DNA of 64,000 nt from Pseudomonadota bacterium. Its GTDB lineage: Bacteria > Desulfobacterota > Desulfobulbia > Desulfobulbales > Desulfocapsaceae. The stretch's first letter is position 1, and every line of letters starts with the position of its first letter. The position numbers and the translations under genes are program-made. Positions 1 to 7,990 of this stretch are shown piece after piece. Below the pieces are notes generated by a model. That model did not search any database and was not told the DNA's origin. It worked only from the letters and a program-made list of their open reading frames with translations. The stretch lies in NCBI GenBank assembly GCA_023412495.1, contig JAEYNP010000039.1, positions 1 through 64,000 on the forward strand. The letters are read 5' to 3'.

Positions 1-2
1 AC

Positions 3-44
3 ATATGGTACAGCGAAGCGCCGTTTCAGACCTACAACGGCTGA
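3..44 (+). CDS. C-terminal end of an upstream gene (partial)
   Basis: A reading frame enters from the window edge and ends in TGA at 42-44, encoding IWYSEAPFQTYNG. It lies 13 bases before the next start codon, which carries its own Shine-Dalgarno sequence, so a short operon-like junction is plausible. Too little is present to name the family. The frame could also be chance. Confidence 0.3.
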   Translation: MWYSEAPFQTYNG

Positions 45-57
45 CAAGGAGGAAGAA

Positions 58-465
58 ATGGCTCACGGCCATCTCAAAATAACCACGACCACCCCCCGCG
101 AGTTGATCGACATAACCCGAACGGTGGAAGAAGCCATACGCAGCGCAGGCGTATCCACCGGCATGCTGCATCTCTTCAACCCGCATACCACGGCCGGTCT
201 CACCATCAACGAGGGTGCCGATCCCGATGTCCGCCGCGACATCATCAGGGGGCTGAGCCACATTGTTCCTGACAACCTCGACTACCGGCACGCAGAAGGC
301 AATTCTCCGGCACACCTCATGACCCTGCTCACCGGCAGTTCGCTCTCGATCTTCATTGAGAACGGCAGGCTCCTGCTTGGCACCTGGCAGAAGATTTTTT
401 TCTGTGAGTATGACGGCCCGCGCACCCGGACTGTCCACTGGAAAGTCGTTCCCGACCCCGAATAA
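58..465 (+). CDS. YjbQ/UPF0047 family protein
   Basis: A 135-residue protein of the YjbQ (UPF0047) family. Members are small trimeric proteins; some show weak thiamine-phosphate synthase activity, but the physiological role is unsettled. The family core is visible: HLFNPHTTAGLTINEGADPD around residues 39-58, then the LMTLLTGSSLSIFIENGRLLLG stretch in two parts and a C-terminal IFFCEYDGPRTR motif near 113-124. The His in HTTAG is one of the conserved polar residues. Length is normal. The ATG at 58 has a strong AAGGAGGA Shine-Dalgarno sequence. It is followed after 23 bases by a small unknown gene and then a UbiD-type decarboxylase, probably one operon. Confidence 0.9.
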   Translation: MAHGHLKITTTTPRELIDITRTVEEAIRSAGVSTGMLHLFNPHTTAGLTINEGADPDVRRDIIRGLSHIVPDNLDYRHAEGNSPAHLMTLLTGSSLSIFIENGRLLLGTWQKIFFCEYDGPRTRTVHWKVVPDPE

Positions 466-488
466 TCCTTTACCCGAGGAGTTCACGT

Positions 489-731
489 ATGAATCTTGAC
501 CCTGGCAAGATGTGTTTTGGTCTGTCCGAGGACCTCGATCGCCAATCCTTCAGCACCTTCCTGAGACTCTGCGGCCAGAAGGAATTGGCCGAACTGCTCG
601 CCGGCAGGTTGTCCGGCGAAGAGATCCTCCAGATTGTCGACGCCTTCTTCCTGCTTTTCAAGAAGCACCTGAACAAGGATGAATATCATCGGTACTTCCT
701 GCTCGATCCGCATCACCAGCACAAGGAATAA
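489..731 (+). CDS. small conserved-looking protein, unknown function
   Basis: An 80-residue acidic, helix-rich protein that I cannot assign to a family. It has no signal peptide, membrane segment or cysteine pair; the aromatic C-terminal third ends in HHQHKE. The ATG at 489 follows CCGAGGAGTTCACGT, a good ribosome-binding site. It sits 23 bases after the YjbQ-like gene and 3 bases before the GTG of the UbiD-family gene, so it is almost certainly translated as part of that operon. The tight spacing supports it as a real gene although no domain is recognised. Confidence 0.7.
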   Translation: MNLDPGKMCFGLSEDLDRQSFSTFLRLCGQKELAELLAGRLSGEEILQIVDAFFLLFKKHLNKDEYHRYFLLDPHHQHKE

Positions 732-734
732 CAC

Positions 735-2513
735 GTGGACAACAACAGACTCTATAACTTGCGCGATTACCTGGAACTGTTGAAGCGCGAACGACAACTT
801 CTTGTCATAGAAGAAGAGGTCGACCCTTATCTGGAGATCGCTGAAATCCACCGACGGGTGATCGAGCGGGGCGGCCCGGCCCTGCTGTTTACCAAGGTGA
901 AAAGCTCAAAATTCCCGGTTACCACCAACCTGTTCGGCACCAATAGACGTCTTGAACTGGCCTTCGGCAACAAGCCGCAACAGTTTGTACGCGATGTCGT
1001 GAGGTTGATCGAGTCGGGAATGCCGCTTTCCGCGGGCAAGCTGTGGGACAACCGACGGCTGTTCCTGGAAGGTTTGAAAATCGGCCTGAATGAGAAAGCA
1101 AAAGGGCCTATTCTCGACAATCTGCAAGCCCCGCCCCAGCTCAGTTCCCTGCCGATGCTGACCTCCTGGCACAGTGACGGAGGCCCGTTCGTGACCCTGC
1201 CCCTGGTCTACACCGAGCACCCCGGCGGACAAGGGCATAATCTCGGCATGTACCGCATCCAGCGGCACGACGAGACGACCACGGGAATTCACTGGCAGAT
1301 CCACAAAGGGGGCGGCTATCACTATTACGAAGCCGAAAAGCTCGGCCTGGCCCTGCCGATGACGCTTTTCATCGGGGGACCTCCGGCCCTTATGCTTGCC
1401 GCCATCGCCCCGCTCCCCGAAGACGTGCCGGAACTGCTCCTCACCTCCCTGCTGATCGGCGACAGGCTGCAGATGACCAGGGACCCGCTGGGAGGCCACC
1501 GGCTGGTGGCCCACGCCGAATTCGCTATCAAGGGACAGGTGCCGCCGCACACCAGGAGACCGGAAGGCCCCTTCGGCGATCATTACGGCTATGATTCCCT
1601 CCAGCACGACTACCCGATCTTCCAGGCGAGTCATCTGTACCATCGCCACAATGCCATCTACCCGGCGACCGTGGTGGGTCGCCCCCGCCAGGAGGATTTT
1701 TTCATCGGCGATTTCCTCCAGGATCTCCTGTCCCCCCTCTTTCCGCTGGTGATGAAGGGCGTGAAAGCCCTAAAGACCTTCGGAGAAACCGGCTTCCATT
1801 GCCTTGCGGCCGCCAAGGTATCCGATCGCTACCCGCGCGAGGCCTTCGCCTGCGGGTTGCGCGTGCTCGGGGAAGGTCAGCTCTCCCTGACCAAGTTCCT
1901 CATCGTTACCGACGGCGATGTCGACATAACCGACTTCGGGGCTCTCTGGGTCCATGTACTCGAGCGGGTGCAGTGGGAACAGGATCTCTTCGTCTTCGCC
2001 AATGTCTCTCAGGATACCCTCGATTATACCGGCCCCTCCGTCAACAAGGGCTCGAAGGCCCTGCTCATGGGGCTTGGCAAGGAGAAGAAACGGAATCTTC
2101 CCGGAGCATTCACGGGCACGCTGCCGGCCACATGCTCCCACCCCTTCGTCATCCTGCCCGGCACCCTGGTCATCGAGGGCTGTCCCTATGTCGAAAACCC
2201 AACCTTGGCGAAGGAGCTGGCGGAACGGTCAGACCTGCTTGAATGGCCGGTAGTCTTCCTAGTCGACAACAGCCGCGAAGCCGTTTCCTCGATGCAGAAT
2301 TTTCTCTGGACCGTCTTCACCCGCTTCGAGCCGGCCGCCGATATCACCGCCCGATCCACCTCGGTCAGACGCTTTCATGTCGGCCTGCATGCGCCGGTCG
2401 TCATCGATTGCCGGATGAAACCCTGGTACACCCCTGTTCTGGAAGTAGATTCCGCGACGAAGGAACTTGTTGACCGGAAATTTCATAAAATTATACCCAG
2501 CGAGTGGCGGTAG
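735..2513 (+). CDS. UbiD family decarboxylase
   Basis: A 592-residue UbiD-type decarboxylase, a family that uses prenylated FMN to remove carboxylate from aromatic or unsaturated acids. The length matches the long menaquinone/MqnL-like subgroup rather than the roughly 490-residue E. coli UbiD. The N-terminal LRDYLELLKRERQLL, the central PLVYTEHPGGQGHNLGMYR region (about residues 152-170) and PEGPFGDHYGY (about 276-286, the R-E-E/pocket region of UbiD) are recognisable. The start is GTG at 735, three bases after the preceding stop. A role in quinone biosynthesis is an inference from the family; the UbiX flavin prenyltransferase is not in the window. The gene ends two bases before the likely ATG of the pseudouridine synthase gene. 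Confidence 0.88.
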   Translation: MDNNRLYNLRDYLELLKRERQLLVIEEEVDPYLEIAEIHRRVIERGGPALLFTKVKSSKFPVTTNLFGTNRRLELAFGNKPQQFVRDVVRLIESGMPLSAGKLWDNRRLFLEGLKIGLNEKAKGPILDNLQAPPQLSSLPMLTSWHSDGGPFVTLPLVYTEHPGGQGHNLGMYRIQRHDETTTGIHWQIHKGGGYHYYEAEKLGLALPMTLFIGGPPALMLAAIAPLPEDVPELLLTSLLIGDRLQMTRDPLGGHRLVAHAEFAIKGQVPPHTRRPEGPFGDHYGYDSLQHDYPIFQASHLYHRHNAIYPATVVGRPRQEDFFIGDFLQDLLSPLFPLVMKGVKALKTFGETGFHCLAAAKVSDRYPREAFACGLRVLGEGQLSLTKFLIVTDGDVDITDFGALWVHVLERVQWEQDLFVFANVSQDTLDYTGPSVNKGSKALLMGLGKEKKRNLPGAFTGTLPATCSHPFVILPGTLVIEGCPYVENPTLAKELAERSDLLEWPVVFLVDNSREAVSSMQNFLWTVFTRFEPAADITARSTSVRRFHVGLHAPVVIDCRMKPWYTPVLEVDSATKELVDRKFHKIIPSEWR

Positions 2514-2515
2514 CC

Positions 2516-3232
2516 ATGCACGAGCCCATCCGGTTACAGAAGTACCTTGCCCAGTGCGGTCTCGCCTCGCGCAGGAAAGCCGAAGAACTTATCGCAGACG
2601 GCAAGATAACCGTGGACGGTCAAGTGGTCACCGAAATGGGCGTGCTCGTCACCCCCGGTGTACAGACGATCGCCTGCAAGGGCAAAGTGGTCGAGGCAAG
2701 GGAAAAACTCGTCTCCTACCTGCTGAACAAGCCCAAGGGATTTGTCACCACTCTTGCCGATCCACAGGGAAGGCCGGTTGTGACAGAACTCCTGAAGGAT
2801 GTCGGCATTCGTCTTTTTCCCGTGGGCAGGCTCGACCTGGATGTGGAAGGGGCGCTCATCCTGACCAACGACGGCAGGCTGGCCCAGCAGATCCAGCATC
2901 CCAGCCACGAGATAAACAAGACCTATGAAGCTCTGGTCAGAGGCATACCCGACAACCGGGAAATGGACCTCCTGCGCAACGGTATTCAACTGGAAGGGAA
3001 GCTGACTTCTCCCGCCAGGCTGAGAATGCTGAATCGTCAGGGGTCCAATAGCCTGATGGAAATCATCATCCATGAAGGCAGAAAAAGGCAGGTTAAAAAA
3101 ATGTTCAGTTATATCGGGCATCCGGTTCTCAGCCTCAAACGCACGGCATACGGAGGGTTGCGGCTCGGCAACCTGCAAACAGGCAGGTATCGGCCACTTA
3201 ACTCCGCAGATTTAAAAAAGATCTTTTTATAG
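2516..3232 (+). CDS. rluB: 23S rRNA pseudouridine synthase, RluB/RsuA family
   Basis: A 238-residue pseudouridine synthase. The N-terminus is an S4 RNA-binding domain (about residues 3-60, LQKYLAQCGLASRRKAEELI). The catalytic domain carries FPVGRLDLDVEGALILTNDG, in which the Asp of GRLD is the family's catalytic nucleophile. The C-terminal EGRKRQVKKMFSYIGHPV motif is typical of the RsuA/RluB/RluE/RluF group. RluB (23S position near 2605) is the commonest assignment but I cannot separate it firmly from RluE/F. I prefer ATG at 2516, just after the UbiD stop, over the overlapping GTG at 2504. Translation is probably coupled to the upstream gene. Confidence 0.9.
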   Translation: MHEPIRLQKYLAQCGLASRRKAEELIADGKITVDGQVVTEMGVLVTPGVQTIACKGKVVEAREKLVSYLLNKPKGFVTTLADPQGRPVVTELLKDVGIRLFPVGRLDLDVEGALILTNDGRLAQQIQHPSHEINKTYEALVRGIPDNREMDLLRNGIQLEGKLTSPARLRMLNRQGSNSLMEIIIHEGRKRQVKKMFSYIGHPVLSLKRTAYGGLRLGNLQTGRYRPLNSADLKKIFL

Positions 3233-3393
3233 AATTCTCTTTACAAATCCTCAATTAGCTGATTAAATCTAACTAGTTAGGAAGTTAACGAAGGTTCCGG
3301 CACCGCGAACCAAGACTTAACCCATTGGAAACAAAGATCATTTTTAGTCCAACAAGTAGCTTCCGGCTTAAGGCGTGAACTTCATTTGCTTTA

Positions 3394-3422
3394 TTGTGTA
3401 TCGTTATTTGCAACGGCATAAT
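3394..3422 (+). promoter_or_regulatory. sigma-70 type promoter for the HU/IHF gene
   Basis: TTGTGT at 3394-3399 and CATAAT at 3417-3422 are separated by 17 bases, in an AT-rich 228-base gap ahead of the nucleoid-protein gene. The gene also has a good AGGAG ribosome-binding site. The -35 box is imperfect, so this is moderate evidence only. Confidence 0.45.
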
Positions 3423-3460
3423 ATTGGATTCTAATTTGATATCCGAAACAGGAGTTAAGT

Positions 3461-3742
3461 ATGAACAAATCAGAACTCATCGAGGCATTGGCACAGGACA
3501 TCAATATTCCTCACCGTGAAGCCGCAGCTATTACCAATACAGTAATTGAAACGATGACCGAAGCGCTGGCCAAGGGAGAGAGCATTGAGATCCGCGGATT
3601 TGGCAGTTTTGTCATCAAAAAATACGGTTCATACGAAGGCAGAAATCCAAAAACGGGGCGTAAGATCGAGGTGAAACCCAAAAAGCTGCCCTTCTTCAAG
3701 GTTGGCAAGGAACTGCGGGAAAAGGTGAACAACAGCAAATGA
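3461..3742 (+). CDS. HU/IHF family DNA-binding protein (IHF beta-like)
   Basis: A 93-residue histone-like DNA-bending protein. The N-terminal dimerisation helices (MNKSELIEALAQ) and the DNA-binding arm with RNPKTGRKIEVKP (about residues 61-73, containing the Pro that intercalates) are intact. The sequence FFKVGKELREKVN near the C-terminus is closer to IHF beta than to classical HU, but distinguishing the two needs a phylogeny. The ATG at 3461 follows ACAGGAGTTAAGT. The gene stands alone with its own promoter and is convergent with rimO. Confidence 0.92.
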   Translation: MNKSELIEALAQDINIPHREAAAITNTVIETMTEALAKGESIEIRGFGSFVIKKYGSYEGRNPKTGRKIEVKPKKLPFFKVGKELREKVNNSK

Positions 3743-3772
3743 GCAGGAAGTATTTGTCCCACCGCAACAGAA

Positions 3773-3813
3773 ACAGCGCCCGGGGTTGATGCATTTCGCT
3801 GCCTCGGCGCTGT
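3773..3813. terminator. possible bidirectional hairpin between HU/IHF and rimO
   Basis: ACAGCGCC (3773-3780) and GGCGCTGT (3806-3813) form an 8-bp perfect stem with a 25-base loop between two convergent genes. No T-tract follows on either strand, so terminator function is tentative. Confidence 0.3.
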
Positions 3814-5154
3814 CTACAGCCCTTCCTCTCCGACTATTTCGCCGACCAAATCATATACCTGGGCCTCGGTGATGCGAACATTGACAATTTCTCCAGGACT
3901 CGCGATCCCATCTGTGATGAAAGTGCAGCCGTCAACTTCCGGTGCCTGGTAACGTGTCCGGCCCTCGAGAAGCAGGTCGCTTTCGCTGCTTACTCCCTCG
4001 ATCAGTACCTGCTCCACCCGACCGACGTACTTCTTCTGTATCTCCGTCGAAAGCTCCTGCTGCACCGCCAGAAGGTGTTCCTGTCGGCGATGCTTCTCGG
4101 ATTCGGGCACTTGACCGGTGAAGAACTCGGAGGGCGCACCTTCTTCATTGGCATACGGAAAAACACCAACGTGATCGAGGCGCAGTTTCCTGAGGAAATC
4201 CTCTATTTCCAGAAAATCCCGCTCGCTCTCTCCCGGAAATCCGACAAGAAAGGTCGTGCGAAAGGCGATTTCAGGCACGTGATCGCGGACCTTCTCGACA
4301 AGCCGAAAGAGGCCTTCCGCAGTGTAGCGCCTGTTCATGAGACGCAGCATCCTGTCATTTACGTGCTGCATGGGGATATCAAGGTAAGGGACGACCCGCC
4401 GATTTTCCGCCATAAGGTGCAACAGATCATCGCTTACACCGGTGGGATACAGGTAAAGGAGCCGCAACCAGGGTATGTCGGTCTGGTCCAGCAACCGACG
4501 AAGAAGGTTTTCCAGACTGCTGTTGCCACCCCTATCCCGGCCATAGGCAGTGATGTCCTGGGCGATCAGCGAAAGTTCCTTCACTCCTCCCAGCCTGAGG
4601 CTCTTTGCCTCAGCAACAAGGTCATCCATCGTCCTGCTCCGCAAACTTCCCCGTATCGACGGTATCATGCAGTACGAGCAGCGATTGTCGCACCCTTCGG
4701 TTATTTTCAGCCATGATCGAAACGGCGGGGTCGATATCACTCTAGGTGTATCACTGGTCATGAGAAAACGATCGGGTATAACCACCCGGCGTTGCTCTTT
4801 GCCGTGGAGAAATGCATCAATTGTCCCGGCGATATTGGCGCCACCCTCCGTACCGATGAACAGGTCCACCTCGGGCAGTTCTTTGCTCAGATTCTCCTGG
4901 TAACGCTGAACGAGACAACCGGCTACGACGATATGCTTTTCCGGATGAGCCTCCTTTATCTTCACCAGTTCAAGAATTTCCGCGATCGCCTCTTCGACGG
5001 CCGATTGGATGAAGCCGCAGGTATTCAGGATGAGGACATCAGCAGCCTCAGGGTCGTCCGAGAATTGCCAGCCTTCGGCGATCATCGAACCCAGCATTAC
5101 TTCCGAATCGACGAGATTCTTGGCGCACCCTAGACTAATCAAATGAAAATGCAT
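3814..5154 (-). CDS. rimO: ribosomal protein uS12 methylthiotransferase RimO
   Basis: A radical-SAM methylthiotransferase that adds a methylthio group to an Asp of ribosomal protein S12. The N-terminal UPF0004 domain has HLISLGCAKNLVDSEVMLG with a cluster cysteine at residue 10, a second in LNTCGF and a third in VAGCL. The radical-SAM site is CDNRCSYCMIP (CxxxCxxC). A C-terminal TRAM domain ends the protein. The sequence GCAKNLVDSE is characteristic of RimO rather than MiaB. I place the start at the ATG at 5154, which follows CAGGAGTTTTA on the minus strand, and not at the further upstream in-frame ATG at 5205. Length (446 residues) is typical. Confidence 0.95.
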   Translation of the reverse strand: MHFHLISLGCAKNLVDSEVMLGSMIAEGWQFSDDPEAADVLILNTCGFIQSAVEEAIAEILELVKIKEAHPEKHIVVAGCLVQRYQENLSKELPEVDLFIGTEGGANIAGTIDAFLHGKEQRRVVIPDRFLMTSDTPRVISTPPFRSWLKITEGCDNRCSYCMIPSIRGSLRSRTMDDLVAEAKSLRLGGVKELSLIAQDITAYGRDRGGNSSLENLLRRLLDQTDIPWLRLLYLYPTGVSDDLLHLMAENRRVVPYLDIPMQHVNDRMLRLMNRRYTAEGLFRLVEKVRDHVPEIAFRTTFLVGFPGESERDFLEIEDFLRKLRLDHVGVFPYANEEGAPSEFFTGQVPESEKHRRQEHLLAVQQELSTEIQKKYVGRVEQVLIEGVSSESDLLLEGRTRYQAPEVDGCTFITDGIASPGEIVNVRITEAQVYDLVGEIVGEEGL

Positions 5155-5233
5155 TAAAACTCCTGGGAGAATAAAACGTAATGACTCGCGCTGTCTCGAC
5201 CACAAAACCCGGACAGCATTTTGAGGAAGGACT

Positions 5234-6004
5234 TCAAATCAGAGAAGCTTCAAGAGATTCCAGCAGTGTTACCAAAGTTTGCTCTTTCTGCACCAGAAAG
5301 AGTTCTTTGGAAAAGCCCGGACGCCATCTTTCCCCCCAGAGCTCGTCGGATACTATCAGCACAGCGGCAAATTCAATATTGCGAAACCTTGCCACGGTGC
5401 AAAGCGCCGAGAACTCCATGTCGACGGCCACGACTCCGTTGCGCTGATGAAGGTCTTGCAGCAGCCGACGATCTTCCCTATAAACGGCGTCGGTCGACCA
5501 TACGCATCCTTCCTGGACCTGAACGCCGCGTTCAGCGTAGATGACCGCCAGTTTCCCACGTAAAGAGACAGTTGGAGCAGCCGGTGCAGACAGCGGATAG
5601 TATTGTGATGTGCCTTCGCCCGCCAATGCCTGCGCAGGCAACAATACATCCCCGGTCTTAAGGTCGGGACTTATAGCCCCGCACCATCCGTACAGGATAA
5701 TCTTTTTTGCCCCTAAGGCGATACATTTTTCCATGCACAAGACCGCCATCGGAGCACCGATGGCAGGCCCGGCCAAAAAAAAATTATCACCCCTGGCTAC
5801 CGTCAGTTCCGAATTGAAAAGAAACCTCGATTCCCCGCCTTCTTGCAGCAGGCGACGATGGCAAGGCAAGGCTTCTGAGGGATTAACCAGCAGCAGACCA
5901 TTTTCGGACAGCGGTTTCTCCCTCTTTCCTCTCCGGGGATGGATGAGAATATGGGGATCTTCACCTCGGCACATGGATAACACCTCAATGAAATCAGGAA
6001 CCAC
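5234..6004 (-). CDS. nucleoside phosphorylase family protein (PNP/UDP)
   Basis: A protein of the purine nucleoside/uridine/MTA phosphorylase superfamily, which cleaves nucleosides with phosphate. It shows the glycine-rich GAPMAVLCMEKCIALGAKKIILYGWCGAI region and the GVVAVDMEFSALCTVARF motif, where the Met-Glu pair contacts the ribose. The substrate cannot be told from sequence. The open frame runs back to 6112, but that would read through the terminator hairpin at 6073-6100 and a repeat element. A GTG at 6004 preceded by GAGGAG is a better start and gives 256 residues, the usual size. It lies just downstream of the F0 ATP synthase genes on the same strand but should be transcribed separately. 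Confidence 0.82.
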   Translation of the reverse strand: MVPDFIEVLSMCRGEDPHILIHPRRGKREKPLSENGLLLVNPSEALPCHRRLLQEGGESRFLFNSELTVARGDNFFLAGPAIGAPMAVLCMEKCIALGAKKIILYGWCGAISPDLKTGDVLLPAQALAGEGTSQYYPLSAPAAPTVSLRGKLAVIYAERGVQVQEGCVWSTDAVYREDRRLLQDLHQRNGVVAVDMEFSALCTVARFRNIEFAAVLIVSDELWGERWRPGFSKELFLVQKEQTLVTLLESLEASLI

Positions 6005-6014
6005 TACACTCCTC

Positions 6015-6064
6015 AAAGGGGTATGAGTACCTTCAAGAAACAGGAAATGAATTTCTAAGGCACT
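6015..6064 (-). repeat. palindromic extragenic element, copy A
   Basis: Read on the minus strand this segment contains AGTGCCTTAGAAATTC, then TTGAAGGTACTCATACCCCT. A longer relative lies at 16775-16836 (AGTACCTTAGAAATTCG ... TGAAGGTACTTATACCCCT). In both copies short outer arms (AGTRCCTT/AAGGTACT) are inverted. The copy here sits between the atpE terminator and the nucleoside phosphorylase start, in the same orientation to that gene as copy B has to the HAD gene. Confidence 0.6.
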
Positions 6065-6072
6065 ACAAACGA

Positions 6073-6100
6073 AAAGGGTTGCAGTAATCTGCAACCCTTT
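6073..6100 (-). terminator. terminator hairpin after atpE
   Basis: A perfect 12-bp stem (6073-6084 with 6089-6100) and a TAAT loop lie 40 bases downstream of the atpE stop. On the minus strand the stem ends CCCTTT and is followed by TCGTTTG, a short interrupted T-run. Placement supports ending the F0 operon here. Confidence 0.75.
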
Positions 6101-6139
6101 CGACGATCCCAAAGAGATCGTTATACTTCAAACACCTTC

Positions 6140-6391
6140 TTATCCGAGCAGCGGGTTTGCATACAGAAGAATAAGAGAGATAACCAGACCGTAAATAGCG
6201 ACGGACTCGGCAAGGGCCATACCAAGAATCATGAATACCATCAACTTCGGCTGTACTTCGGGATTTCTCGCCAATCCCTGGCAGGCGCCGTTACCGACGG
6301 AACCGATACCGATACCGGCTCCCAGACCGGCAAGACCGATAGAAAGTGCAGCACCGACGCAAATAAGAGCTAACTGAATGTTTCCTTCCAT
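6140..6391 (-). CDS. atpE: ATP synthase F0 subunit c
   Basis: The 83-residue proteolipid of the F0 rotor ring. Two membrane helices flank the polar loop GLARNPEVQPKL. The second helix carries MALAESVAIYGLVISLILL, in which the Glu is the ion-binding carboxylate. The first helix has the GAGIGIGSVGNG packing motif. There is no obvious extra set of polar Na+ ligands, so proton coupling is the simpler reading. It is the last gene of the atpZ-atpI-atpB-atpE cluster and is followed by a strong hairpin. Confidence 0.96.
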   Translation of the reverse strand: MEGNIQLALICVGAALSIGLAGLGAGIGIGSVGNGACQGLARNPEVQPKLMVFMILGMALAESVAIYGLVISLILLYANPLLG

Positions 6392-6471
6392 TTTTTTCTC
6401 CTTAAAAGTTTAGTATTTGGCCTTCTTCTATATACAAATCAACGATTCTTACACTCTTCTCAGGTGCTGCA

Positions 6472-7194
6472 TCAGTGGGCGTGTTCTCTAGCCTGGGAGA
6501 AGTACACTACGGTCAGCAAGACAAAAACCATGGCCTGAACGATGGACACGAGAACACCCAGAATCATGATCGGCAGCGGTGCGAAAAAGCCGCCCGCCAG
6601 CATGAACAGAATGGCAAGCAGAGTCTCTTTTGCCATGATGTTACCGAAAAGACGAATGGAGAGGGAAAGGAGTCGAGCAAGGTTACTGATCAACTCGATG
6701 GGCAGAAGCAGGGGTACGAGCCACCAGACCGGCCCCATGAAGTGCTTGTAATAATGGAAGCCATGCTCCTTGAAGCCGATGATATGATGAGAGATCCAAA
6801 CAATGAGGGTCAGAGCCAGGGTGGTATTGATGCTCGAAGTCGGTGACATGAAGCCGGGGATGAGTCCGATCAGGTTGGCGCAGGCGATATAGAGGGCAAA
6901 AGTCGCGATCATCGGAAAGAACTTGTCAGTCATTTCCCGTCCCATGTTATCGGCAAAAAAGTTGTCCATCCCGCCGATCATCAGTTCCCAGAAGTTTTGC
7001 CCCTTGCCGGGCACCATCTCGAGATTCCCCAAGGTGAGTTTGGCAACGATGAAGAGAAAGGCCATCACCAGCCAGGTGTACGTCATGTACGGGGCGCAGA
7101 GTTGTTCGAGAAACGTGTGACCGACCGGGCCGTGCGGCACAGGCAATCCCAATTTTTCCAGGATGATCGAAATGAATAGTATCGGATGTTCCAT
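6472..7194 (-). CDS. atpB: ATP synthase F0 subunit a
   Basis: The 240-residue stator channel subunit a of F0. Several hydrophobic helices are evident. The essential Arg lies in ELISNLARLLSLSIRLFGNIMAKE, the hallmark of the family; NLIGLIPGF is also typical. An 80-base gap separates it from atpE, and 8 bases separate it from atpI upstream. The F1 genes are not here, so F0 and F1 are encoded separately, as in many Desulfobacterota and other bacteria. Confidence 0.96.
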   Translation of the reverse strand: MEHPILFISIILEKLGLPVPHGPVGHTFLEQLCAPYMTYTWLVMAFLFIVAKLTLGNLEMVPGKGQNFWELMIGGMDNFFADNMGREMTDKFFPMIATFALYIACANLIGLIPGFMSPTSSINTTLALTLIVWISHHIIGFKEHGFHYYKHFMGPVWWLVPLLLPIELISNLARLLSLSIRLFGNIMAKETLLAILFMLAGGFFAPLPIMILGVLVSIVQAMVFVLLTVVYFSQAREHAH

Positions 7195-7202
7195 ATCTCC
7201 TT

Positions 7203-7625
7203 TTACCTCCCTCCTCTGAAGAAGTAGTGCCTCATCACATTCAAGGAGACAAAAGTGATGGAGAACACTACCGTTGACAAACCTAAAATCAAGCCAAAGA
7301 TATCGACCGCCCGGCTTTTTATGATGGCCAGGAGGACGAGACCTATAATTACGATTCGTATCCAGAACTTCAGCAGGTAGCCCCGCTGTCCCTGCCGTGC
7401 CTGCGCCTTACGCTCCTCAAGGGAAGGCCTCGACGACACCGAGTGGACTACCTTCATCACATCGCCGTGCGACACCCAGAAACTGCAGACCGAAACCACT
7501 CCACCGACAAAGACGGCGAGCGCAAATGCCGGAGACACCACAACTGCAGAACCGAGCGTTAAAAAGGCCAAAACGATCCAGCTGGTAACCTGCATCTTCT
7601 GCAGCGTCAACGACTCTTCAATCAC
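7203..7625 (-). CDS. atpI: ATP synthase subunit I (AtpI-like)
   Basis: A 140-residue membrane protein with four predicted hydrophobic segments (about residues 12-30, 32-50, 87-104 and 110-130) and a charged linker ERKAQARQGQRG. This is the pattern of the ATP synthase I chain family (PF03899 as I recall it), thought to help assemble the c-ring or handle Mg2+. It is placed directly upstream of atpB with 8 bases between, which is the classical position. Sequence conservation in this family is low, so the call rests mainly on topology and context. Confidence 0.8.
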   Translation of the reverse strand: MIEESLTLQKMQVTSWIVLAFLTLGSAVVVSPAFALAVFVGGVVSVCSFWVSHGDVMKVVHSVSSRPSLEERKAQARQGQRGYLLKFWIRIVIIGLVLLAIIKSRAVDIFGLILGLSTVVFSITFVSLNVMRHYFFRGGR

Positions 7626-7633
7626 ACAACCCT

Positions 7634-7903
7634 CTAGTCTTCTTCTTTCGGCTTTTCCTGCTTATCTTCGTCTTTACTTTTATCCTTGTTTCGCCAGAGG
7701 ATTTCGAGCAGAGACTTGTAGCCGGCGGCAATACCGAATGCCAACCCAATAAACGTAAACCATGGTTCAGTCCGGCCATCGAAAACCTTCTGATCGAGAT
7801 AAATGCCGCCGCCTAATCCTATCACAATTGATGCGACGAAGGTAAAGCCGATATGACCATAGTTTGCCAGCAGTTGAACAAATTCCTTTTTAACATCCGA
7901 CAT
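7634..7903 (-). CDS. AtpZ/AtpI-family F0F1 assembly protein
   Basis: An 89-residue protein with two membrane segments (about residues 14-34 and 47-65) and a highly charged C-terminal tail rich in Lys, Glu and Asp. The arrangement GHIGFTFVASIVIGLGGGIYLD is typical of AtpZ-like proteins that accompany F0 genes. The first gene of the F0 operon, 8 bases before atpI. The frame opens at a GTG (7912), but the ATG at 7903 has GGTGA at a suitable distance and is preferred. AtpZ together with AtpI has been described as a Mg2+/Ca2+ transporter; that is family knowledge, not shown here. Confidence 0.8.
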   Translation of the reverse strand: MSDVKKEFVQLLANYGHIGFTFVASIVIGLGGGIYLDQKVFDGRTEPWFTFIGLAFGIAAGYKSLLEILWRNKDKSKDEDKQEKPKEED

Positions 7904-7990
7904 TTTGTTCACCCGCGCTGCGCACGCTGTAATCTCGCTACGATATAGTCGAGTTTGGTATCATGACTCCATAGTAAAGTCAATAAGTTT

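Noticed and set aside
6005..6112. N-terminal extension of the nucleoside phosphorylase to ATG 6112
   Set aside because: It would translate the atpE terminator hairpin and a repeat element; GTG 6004 has a good GAGGAG box.
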